Source: Plotosus lineatus
Taxonomy: Eukaryota > Chordata > Actinopteri > Siluriformes > Plotosidae
NCBI GenBank assembly: GCA_024760905.1
Contig: CM045735.1
Span: forward strand, 32,720,749-32,784,748
Length of the DNA stretch: 64,000 bases
Direction: 5' to 3'
Positions within the stretch are counted from its first letter, which is position 1. Each line of letters opens with the position of its first letter. Position numbers and translations under genes: made by a program. The notes beneath the pieces are model-generated. The model had not been told where the DNA came from and did no database searches. It saw only the letters and a program-made list of their open reading frames with translations. This document shows positions 55,477 through 64,000 of the stretch, one piece after another.

Positions 55477-55835
55477 TGCGGTGGGGCAGTGGTGGCCTGG
55501 TGGTATAGGGTGCTGGACCGCTGATCCTGAGGTTGGGGGTTCGAGTCCCACTTTCCTCAAGGTTGTCACTGTCCCCCCCAGTGCAGCTGACCAGGTTATC
55601 AAAGGCCAGCCATGTTTCTCACTGGCTATGGTGAGAGGCATGTAAAAGAACCATTGCTGACTTTCATAAAGAGTAGCTGCAAAGCCGTCAGCGTGTTTCT
55701 GTATTTTGCTGAAGGGTTGTGTCAGGAAGGGCATCTGATGTAAAAACCTATGCCAAATCAAATGTGCGAATTATTCACTGTGGTGACCCCTGATAAAGGA
55801 AAAAAGCCAAAAGGAAATCTCTCTCTCTCTCTCTC
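55477..55835 (+). mobile_element. S1 SINE, full-length, intact Pol III boxes
   Basis: An 11-bp duplication ATCTCCACTTC at 55466-55476 and 55836-55846. A box TGGCCTGGTGG at 55493-55503 and B box GGTTCGAGTCC at 55538-55548. Body, RTE 5'-UTR-like block (GGGTTGTGTCAGGAAGGGCA TCTGATG) and RTE 3' end (TTCACTGTGGTGACCCCTGA). The tail is followed by (TC)n instead of (GAA)n. Confidence 0.9.
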
Positions 55836-55846
55836 ATCTCCACTTC

Positions 55847-56684
55847 AATTGCTTTGATTTTTCCTAATTTATTCAGTTATGAAGAGAAATACATTCCTAA
55901 ATTTATTAATGCTAGTTTGCATAATGTTTTAAAGAAGACATCTGATTGGTTTATTTTTCTTATGTGTAATTGATAATATGTCTCCCACAGCCAATCAGAG
56001 CGCACCTTACAAAACAGTCCAGTGTAACTGTTTTCAACATGGCTGCATGCTTGTAAACACGATAGTTTCAAATCGCTTCATTTTCTATGATATTTTTGTT
56101 ATAATTGTATTTTTGTATAATTTGTATAATTGCATTTTTTTCTTCAAAAATCATATCTTCAAAATAAATTAATGTTTTGCTATAATTTTTGGACAGTGTA
56201 TCAACTATGGTGATATCTATACAACAAACCAATAACATTCGAAAAATCTTAAATATTTATTGAGCAAGCCACACAGGAGTGATTTTGAATTACCAAAAAT
56301 GGGGGGGGGGGGGTGTCACCTCGCACAGTAGTTTTAAGTTCACAGCTGTTTCGATATTCTAAGTCTCTCAACGAGTTACACCTGTATATACAGGTGATGT
56401 TCGGTATTTGATAAATGCTTTGTAAATCTTTTCAGTAATGATATCAAATGTTCTAGGTAAATGTATGAATTTAACTTTTGATTATGTAAAGAATAGTATA
56501 CCTGGTTTGCCCCTTAATAAAAAAAAATGAAGAATTATTTGCTAATAATGTATTTATTAGAAAATTCCAGTAGCATTGCTTCTTATTAGGTTGATTAAAA
56601 CAAATAGCTCAAAGTAGAGGTGTACTCGTGGAGAGTAAATTTTCCTTTGACAAGGAAATGAGTTAGCGTGCGGTTTGACTTAGG
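55847..56684. other. Unassigned AT-rich DNA
   Basis: Contains a G-run at 56300-56313 followed by TGTCACCTCGCACAGTAG. No gene recognised. Confidence 0.4.
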
Positions 56685-56996
56685 GATTATTATGTTCACC
56701 TCACAGCAAGAAGGTGCTGGGTTCGAGTACGGTTCTCAGGTGTTTCTGTATGAAGTTGGCAGGTACGTCCCATGCTTGCGTGGGTTTCCTCTGAGTACTT
56801 TGGTTTTATCGTACATTACAAAGAGATGCATATTGGGCTAAACAGACATTCCACATTACCCCTACTTGTAAATAAAATGTGAATGACTGTGTGTGTTGGC
56901 CATGTAATGGTAAATGGTACACTGCGCCTTCACTCAAAGTTTCCTGAGATAGACTCGAGGTTCATCGTGATCCTGGTTGTTTGGTAAATGAGTGAG
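56685..56996 (+). mobile_element. V-SINE-type SINE, diverged
   Basis: Head TTCACCTCACAGCAAGAAGG TGCTGGGTTCGAGTAC, V-domain GCTTGCGTGGGTTTCCTCTG AGTACT, decayed tail GAGATAGACTCGAGGTTCAT ... GGTAAATGAGTGAGTG. Confidence 0.78.
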
Positions 56997-57137
56997 TGTA
57001 ATTTCTTGGTCAATATTATAGTGCCTGTGTTATCGTTATTACAAAAGCAATATATTCTGTGAGTCATAACCTTTTTGTCAAAACAACTAAAAAGATCCTT
57101 AAACTTCATCAAATGTCCAGACTTGACAAACCAGATA

Positions 57138-57697
57138 CAGTCGGCCCCCAACTTACGAAGACCCCTGTGTACGAAATCCCCGGGTTACGTAAAACATTTT
57201 CCTGAGTTTCCGTCCCCGAGATACGAAACAACCCCCTCTTACGAAAAGAAATTCAAAATTCAAACGTGCCAATCAAAATTTTACACGACGCGCGAGTTGC
57301 TCTCTCATTGGCTGTCTCTCAACATCCCGCCCCGCTGGCCTCCCAGATAGAGACATAAGGAAGCTTCACTCGTTAGTTTTTAAGTTGTTTTAATTCAGTA
57401 AATGTTTCATAAATGTGGGTGCATTTGAGCTTATCTGGAATTCCGATCCCTCAAGGAATCAAATTAAAGTTGAGTTTGTCAAGCAGGGAATGCGCTTTGA
57501 ATTCACGTCTTGTGGGTGTGGCCTGCAGCGCACACAAGAGAGAGAGAGCGAGTGAGAGAGAGCGAGAGAGAGAGAGAAGGAATAACACTTTAGTTTTAAG
57601 TTTAGTTTTTTAAGTTGTTTTAATTCAGTAAATGGTCAAGCAGGGAATGTGCTTTGAATTCTCGTCTTGTGAGCGTGTCCGGTGTCCCGCAGCACGC

Positions 57698-57746
<49 letters not shown>

Positions 57747-57921
57747 AATAATGCTTGAGTTTTTTAAGTTGTTTAATTCAATAAATGTTTAATAAACGTG
57801 GGCACTTTTGAGCTTATCTGTAGTTCCGATCCCTCAAGGAATCAAATTAAAGTTGAGTTTGTCAAGCAAGGAATGTGCCTTGAATTCCACGTTTTGTGGG
57901 CGTGGCCCACAGCGCGCACGC

Positions 57922-57988
<67 letters not shown>

Positions 57989-58286
57989 ATAAAAAAATTT
58001 TAATAATGGTTTAATTAATAAATATGTTAATAAAATGGTTTAATATATTAATAAAATGTTTAAATGGCTGAATAAATAATTTTCTTTTGCTTTTAACACA
58101 TATTTCATACAAAATTTGTGTACTTTTATCATTTTTAAAGGGTTTATGGGGTTTATCCAGTCCAAAGACTGGAGCCTTGGAACGAATTAGGCGTTTAGCA
58201 TGTAAGATGCGACCCCTACTTACGAGATCCCCACTATACGAAAAGGGCTCCGGAACGGATTAATTTCGTAAGTTGGGGGCCAACTG
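57138..58286. mobile_element. Pogo-like element with internal tandem array
   Basis: Left CAGTCGGCCCCCAACTTACG, right reversed CAGTTGGCCCCCAACTTACG; TA on both sides. Same family as 6408-7349. The centre (57365-57985) contains three copies of a unit with TTCCGATCCCTCAAGGAATC, GTCAAGCAGGGAATGYGCTT TGAATTC and a (GA)n tail; the middle unit is shortened. The right part again has CATTTTTAAAGGGTTTATGG. No transposase. Confidence 0.85.
57365..57985 (+). repeat. Three-unit tandem repeat with (GA)n
   Basis: Units at about 57365-57600, 57601-57755 and 57756-57985, each ending in (GA)n (57536-57578, 57701-57743, 57924-57951); the last continues into (GT)n. Confidence 0.85.
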
Positions 58287-58288
58287 TA

Positions 58289-58680
58289 CAAAGATTTTAC
58301 TTTTTCCTTAAAATTGTTGATTCCAGGATTTGTAATGCCACCCTTTTTTTAATTATTAAAGCATGCCTAACACTAGCATCTTCACTAGTAGCTTTCAGCA
58401 GTCCCCACTGTATATCTTTCGTTATAGACATAGCCTTCGCATTAAGGACGGGCCAAGAGGGACTTTAAATGATCTAAACTAAAACTTAAAAATAGGAGTT
58501 TAAATGGAGATATGGTACTGCTAAACACCTGGTGGGCTAAACAGGTTGGAACTGCAAGGAAAATCTGCACCAAGGGTAACCTTGCTACTTCCATATCCAT
58601 CTACTTTAACACAGACACACTAATGAAAGCAGTACGAAGCAAGCAAATACTGCCGTCCTGTCATTGGGTATCCAGCATTG
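58289..58680. other. Unassigned DNA
   Basis: Nothing recognised. Confidence 0.4.
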
Positions 58681-58877
<197 letters not shown>

Positions 58878-59090
58878 GAACATACAGAATGTTTCTGTGT
58901 ACTGAATGAACTATGTGCATCAGCATGTATGCAAGTACACATATGTGGAAGTGACCTTTCACCCTTTGGGCTCTGGTTCTTTTATTGGATCATTAAACTG
59001 TCACGCTACATGGACAATGCAACATAAAGCAGAATTGCAGGTACAAACCCCCCCCCCCCCCAGCTCTTGCTCACAGGTGTAGACAAAAAC
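58878..59090. other. Unassigned DNA
   Basis: Contains a C-run at about 59048-59061. Nothing else recognised. Confidence 0.4.
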
Positions 59091-59542
59091 TGGGGTGTGT
59101 GTGTGTGTGTGTGTGTGTATATGTCCATAATTCTTAATTTATAGCAACACAGAGTTATAAGGATAGAATGCAGCAATTCAAACAGGAGGCAGATATTTGG
59201 TAAAATGAGTACAAAGACCTCAAAACCTCATGATTTCGTAGAGGCGGCTACCTGAACAAGGGTTGCAAAATCTTACATGTGACCTTAGAAGTCATCTGGG
59301 AGTTTGTAGACTTAGTAAAGTCATGTGGTATTGTTTTAACATTCTGCTCATTTAAGAAACAAAACAAAGGAAGTTTTTAAAAAGTGTTTATACTATTGAT
59401 GCCCAGCTGGTGAGTTCTGAACCTTTCAATTTTCTCATGATACCCAGGGTTTCCTGTGCCTTACATTTCAACATAGAGTATTTTCTACAAATATTTTGTT
59501 TTTTTGCATGAAAAAAGTTTTTTGAATGACAGAATCTGTTCG

Positions 59543-59603
<61 letters not shown>

Positions 59604-59726
59604 TTCTGGGGGTTGAGGTTGGGGTTTAGATAGGAATGGTGAGAGAACAATGAGGAATAAAAAGTGCGAGCCAGGCTGGATGAAGCTGTTATACCCCACT
59701 TCCCATTCCCTCCTTACCTATTGCTC

Positions 59727-59791
<65 letters not shown>

Positions 59792-59921
59792 GGCATTCCT
59801 GTGCTCTGTTGCTCAGTGTAAGATGAAGCACCTGTGTCTGTGAAACAGGTCAGCAGTCAGTTTAGTCCTCCTGCCCAGCCCAGCTGCACAAGCCTTATTT
59901 ATAGCAAGCTGTGTGCATGCA

Positions 59922-60006
<85 letters not shown>
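59091..60006 (+). repeat. Four (GT)n microsatellites
   Basis: GT at 59094-59120, 59545-59596, 59731-59790 and 59926-60006. Between them is sequence without recognised features (59121-59544, 59597-59730, 59791-59925). Confidence 0.95.
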
Positions 60007-60008
<2 letters not shown>

Positions 60009-61311
60009 AAAAAAATTATATGAAGTGCAGCAAACATAAGATTTGGTAAACTTTGAGTTCCAACAGAAAGAAACAATGAAGTAAAAGAATGAGCGGGAGA
60101 AAAAGAAAGAAAGAAACGAGGAAGAAAGTGTGATGGAGGACAGACATACAGTTTTGCTCATTGGTGCAACACAACTTTACTTCACTTTGGTGGCTGGTGC
60201 TCTCGCTCTATTAAGCCCCCTTTCCAAAATGTATCTGCTGTCCATCATTCAGTCATGTCTGAGCTCATTCAGTAAGTGAGGTTAAGGTTTCAGTTCGCTG
60301 GATGTGTTTTCATCTTTTTCCAGCTTCCCTATTCTGGGTTGAGTTTCACAGGCTGTAAGACTGATCAATATTTAATTGGCTCTCAAACAAATTAGCATGT
60401 TTACCCCCATTCTTCTGTTTTTATATGAACTTTGTGCATAAGTGTACGTGTGCATAAGGAGAACGTGTGATAAAGAGTTTTCTAATAAATAATAATGGAC
60501 TGAGTGTGTTCTCATCTCTCCATCCCTGTGTGATCGAGTTTTCATGATGGGATTCTGTTCATAAAGCTTGGAAGCATAAAAATGGATTTGAATAGGAATT
60601 TTCTAGATTTTCTACATTCACGTTTTAGGTAGAGTACTTCAACAGTTTACCTCGGTTTTTTATCTACTGTACTTACATAATTTGCTTAAAATTTACCTTT
60701 AAAGATATTCAGCAGATGTGGAAATCGCATAGCTTATGTCTGTGATATTAAAAAACTTTAATGTAATATGCAAAAATTTACATCTAGATTTTATAGAATT
60801 AGGTCAAATGTGACCATTCGGGATTAGGTCTGGATTTACAAGATATTCCCAGAAAATATGGTTTCCTGCAGTGTATGTTGCCAATCACTGTCCTTTTGTT
60901 AAGAGGTATGGATAAGAGTTCAGTAGAATAAACAAACAAAAAACGTAAATGTATGGACAAAAATAAGGTTTATAAAGATGTTCATTTTTAACTAGAAGAG
61001 ATCATTCTTAATCAGCACATTTTGTTTTTGAGTTAAAACACTTGGCAATGAGCTAATGTTAGCGTAGCTCAACTAATTGCTGAAATAAACACATTAGACA
61101 TCAAGTATTTATCATGCTGTTCAAAACTAGCTATGCTAGCGAATATAAAGCTCATAATGATGTATTTTCCTTTAACTTTTATATTTTTATGTCTTCTCTG
61201 CCTGTATCTGTTTTTCATTACAAATCCTGTATGCTTCACCTCTGTCCAAATGTATATAAAATTTGATCATTTTAAACATAGACTTTTCAACATTTTCATT
61301 TATGAATCTGT
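60007..61311. other. Unassigned DNA, possibly unique sequence
   Basis: About 1.3 kb. 60330-60480 has balanced composition, with GATCAATATTTAATTGGCTC and CAAACAAATTAGCATG, and could be conserved non-coding sequence; this cannot be judged from one genome. No coding potential recognised. Confidence 0.4.
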
Positions 61312-61668
61312 TTGTGGGCAGCAGAGTGGCATAGGTGTCAGCATGCCCCCCTCAGAGCAAGAAGGTCCTGGGTTCAATTCCCAGCTCTGACATTTCTGTG
61401 CGGAGTTTGCATGTTCTCCCTGTGCTTGCATGGGTTTCCTCCGGGTACTCCGGTTTTCTCCCACAGTTGAAAGACATGCACAGTAGGTTAATTGGCTGTT
61501 CCAAATCGCTCCTAGGTATGGGTATGAGTATGAATGGCTGTATGTGCTTCGGTCCTGCAATGGCCTGGTGAGCTGTCCAGGATGTACCTTGTGCAGAGTT
61601 GGCTGAGATGGGCGCCAGCCTCCCCACAACCCTAATTAGGATTAAGCGGGTCAGAAAATTAATGAACA
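61312..61668 (+). mobile_element. V-SINE-type SINE, well conserved
   Basis: Head GGGCAGCAGAGTGGCATAGG with GGTTCAATTCCCAG, V-domain GTTTGCATGTTCTCCCTGTG, GGGTTTCCTCCGGGTACTCC, GACATGCACAGTAGGTTAAT, tail GGCCTGGTGAGCTGTCCAGG ... ACCCTAATTAGGATTAAGCG. Confidence 0.88.
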
Positions 61669-61859
61669 TGTTTGGTTGCTTTCACAGTATTGGATTATTG
61701 TTTATTATCCATCTGCATGGGAAAGTGTCATCCTATCAGTTTTGCAACATTTGTCTGAATCTGAACAGAAAGTATAGCTCTCTACACTTCAGAATTCATC
61801 GTGATTCTTCACCTGGCATTCACATGATCAATCAACCCCAGTGACTGCCATATGTGAGA

Positions 61860-62345
61860 GATGATGTGGTACGCTTTGGCCCATGAGCTCTTCATTTCCT
61901 TCTCCATATGGATCTCTTCTCATTATTCTTGTACAAGTTAATATTGGTTTCATCTGTCCAAAGAATCTTGTTCCAGAGCTGGGCAGGGTTACTCATAAAG
62001 TTCACATCTGGTATTTCTGTTTTTGAGTGGTACAAGTGGTTTGCATTTTGATATGGAACAGATGTATTTACATTCATGAAAGAATCTCTTGATTGAAGAC
62101 TTTCACAATGATAGACCTGTCACCTCAAGAGTGTTCGATGTTGTGAATGGGTTTTTCTTCACAAAGGAAAGAATACTGAGATCAGTCACTGTAGTTTGTA
62201 TTCCATGGTCTTCCAGGCTTTTTACCATTGCTGAGCTCACAATTCTTTTTAAGAATATTCCAAACAGGACTGCATTCTTTTGTCAGCTTTCAACCTTTAC
62301 AACCTTGATCTTTGTGAAATTTTATAGAACTCAGACTTCAAAAGC
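61860..62345 (-). pseudogene. Tc1-like transposase remnant
   Basis: Minus strand. 62077-61892 reads PAQLWNKILWTDETNINLYK then NNEKRSIWRR, the region around the first catalytic Asp (W-T/S-DET) of Tc1-type transposases. The upstream part to about 62345 is decayed with no open frame. No TIR pair found around it. Confidence 0.6.
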
Positions 62346-62405
62346 ATGGTCAAATCAACAAAATTATCATTATGTGTCTTTCCCCTAACAAGCTGTGTAT
62401 AACTA

Positions 62406-62500
62406 CACTGTCTGGCCAAAAAAGTTGCACACTGTAATATTTTCATGTGGTGCATTTAGCCTTGATCGCAGCATGTAATCTCCATGGCAATGTTGCTCAA
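62406..62500 (+). mobile_element. Possible Tc1-like terminal repeat
   Basis: ACACTGTCTGGCCAAAAAAG TTGCACACT resembles ends of fish Tc1-like elements. No partner end is seen within the window, so this is a solo end. 62500-62765 holds nothing recognised. Confidence 0.45.
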
Positions 62501-62765
62501 ATAGCTTTTAGGTGGAGTATCGTCACCACTAGTACTTTTCATGTGAACTTTTTGAGTGAGAAGAACAGCGAGTGAAAACAAACTATGGTGGTTTGAGTAG
62601 AAAATTATCTGCGAGTACTTAAGAGGTGAATCACATGCTGCAGTTATTTACAACGCAAAGAGAGCAATGGTAATGAAGTGCGGAATATTCAACACCTTCT
62701 TCTTTGGAGCATCTGCATAATGTTGTGTCTTATAGAAAAGTCACAAGAGCACCTCACCTTTTATA

Positions 62766-63120
62766 CATTCATTCATTCATTCTCAAAGCTGCTTAATTGT
62801 AGTTAGGGTTACCTGAATTCTGGCGGCTATCTCAGCTGACTATTGGCGAGGGTAGTGTACACTCTATATAGCTTTGTCGATCCATTGCGGGGTCAAAACG
62901 CATTCAATCATCCACACACTCATACCTAGAGGTGATTTAGAACTGCCAATCAGCCTACTGTGTATGTTTTTGGTCTGTGGGAAGAAAACAGGATTACCCA
63001 GAGGAAACCCACGCAAGCACGGGGAGAACATGCATATTGCACACATAAAAGCTTGAGCCCCATAATCGAATCCAGGAACTTCTTTCTGTGACGTACTAAC
63101 TACTGTACCACCATGACACC
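62766..63120 (-). mobile_element. V-SINE-type SINE
   Basis: Minus strand: (TTCA)n tail, then TTGTAGTTAGGGTTACCTGA, GAGGTGATTTAGAACTGCCA ATCAGCC, GAGGAAACCCACGCAAGCAC GGGGAGAACATGC (V-domain), ATCGAATCCAGGAACTTCTT (head). Confidence 0.85.
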
Positions 63121-63279
63121 CTTACAATGAAACCTTTTCTGAGTAAAGAGGGAATAAAAGGATATTAGGAAACATTGAGAAGAAAATTATTAATTTGAAA
63201 AGTAAACTAGAATTTCAGTTATTTCTGCTTCAAAAAATGAATTCACTTGGTCAGAAAAATAAAAGGTTGGTACTCTGAC
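63121..63279. other. Unassigned DNA
   Basis: Nothing recognised. Confidence 0.4.
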
Positions 63280-63411
63280 CTGACCAGGGTGTACTCTGAC
63301 CTCGCCCAGAGTTGGCTGGAAAGGGCTCCAGCCTCCCCATGACCCTAATTAGGGTTAAGTACGCAGGATGCACTGAAGCCGCATGAAGTGCAAAGTTGCG
63401 AGGGATACCTG
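63280..63411 (+). mobile_element. V-SINE tail joined to a pogo-like end
   Basis: 63280-63360 is a V-SINE tail (CAGGGTGTACTCTGACCTCG, CCCTAATTAGGGTTAAG). 63364-63411 reversed reads CAGGTATCCCTCGCAACTTT and GCGGCTTCAGTGCATC, the end of the family seen at 2193 and 37509, followed by TA. The left part of that element is missing. Confidence 0.55.
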
Positions 63412-63929
63412 TATATTTAAAGTTGGCTCAGCCATTCTAGAGAAATAAGTCAAAATGAAGTTTGGAGAAAATTTGCTGAATTTAACATTTATTTAACCTA
63501 TGTAGCATATATATCTCATACCCTGCCAAATTAAAAAACTCTCTCGCACAAATATTTTATCGAGTTGCCTTCAGCCTTGAGTTCAGTGTGTATTCTCAGT
63601 GGTATTCAGAATCAGACACGTTATTGAGCCCGGAAAAATTGTTTATTTACTGCTTCATTTGTCCAAGTCGAGGCTCAGCAACATTATGTGGCAATAAAAT
63701 CAGCTGATGCCTTGACAGTACTGAATGACAAGGTTATCACACCTTTCGACTTTTTCTTGTTTCTTTATAGCCCCGATATACAACTGGGGCTCAGATATTA
63801 AAAGAGTGGTCGAGGAAGCATGAGGAATCAGGACTTTTTTCTCTTTGATTGGTTGTGAAAAAATTAGAAATTATGATTTTTACTCAGGAACAAGACAACA
63901 GTGAAAATTCATTCATTGATGTTAGTCTA

Positions 63930-63931
<2 letters not shown>
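63412..63931. other. Unassigned DNA
   Basis: Nothing recognised. Confidence 0.4.
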
Positions 63932-63997
<66 letters not shown>

Positions 63998-64000
63998 CGA
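63932..64000 (+). repeat. (GT)n then (GA)n microsatellite, cut by window end
   Basis: GT 63932-63985, GA from 63985 to the edge. Confidence 0.95.

Noticed and set aside
55484..55555. tRNA gene in the S1 head (A and B boxes present)
   Set aside because: It is the 5' part of a repeated SINE with target duplications, and no proper tRNA cloverleaf 3' half follows.

Overview
The window looks like repeat-dense, non-genic DNA (intergenic or deep intronic) from a teleost fish. This rests on the mix of mobile elements: RTE-clade LINEs ending in (GAA)n, an L2/CR1-group LINE, V-SINE-type SINEs, Tc1/mariner, hAT and pogo/Tigger-like DNA transposons, plus very long CA/GT, TC/GA and TA microsatellites. 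I found no convincing host exon, no rRNA or functional tRNA gene, no CRISPR array and no prokaryotic gene organisation. The species cannot be fixed from sequence alone.

Layout. 1-2.5 kb: a large fold-back DNA transposon with a LINE endonuclease scrap in its loop. 2.8-4.2 kb: microsatellites. 5.2-9.0 kb: a dispersed repeat, SINEs and a pogo-like element. 9.5-12.1 kb: a TTAA-flanked element holding a BED-finger remnant and a short spliced acidic ORF. 12.3-15.4 kb: a full-length but dead RTE LINE with a 20-bp target duplication. 15.6-18.3 kb: four pogo-like elements in a row. 18.4-19 kb: GT/CA tracts. 20.3-21.8 kb: an L2/CR1-group LINE. 22.2-23.5 kb: a Tc1-like element split by an hAT element. 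25-26.4 kb: SINEs. 26.8-29.9 and 32.6-35.4 kb: two more long RTE copies. 35.5-41.2 kb: pogo-like elements, including a three-level nest containing an internally deleted RTE. 42-44.5 kb: SINE nested in SINE. 46-51.7 kb: RTE fragments, a hairpin and a Tc1 element in (TA)n. 51.9-64 kb: microsatellites, an hAT element, SINEs, a pogo-like element with a tandem array, and a Tc1 remnant.

How the parts relate. Seven RTE copies or pieces (about 13 kb by coordinates) are the only plausible source here of the machinery that would mobilise the S1 SINEs, because S1 carries RTE sequence from both the 5' end and the 3' end of the LINE. A second SINE type (S2) has the same tRNA-like head and body but the 3' tail of the V-SINEs. 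The pogo-like elements share TA target duplications and starts like CAGTsGkmCC with TTACGAA-like inner bases; they are non-autonomous. No mobile element here looks able to move itself: every protein-coding frame longer than about 100 residues carries stops, frameshifts or catalytic changes.
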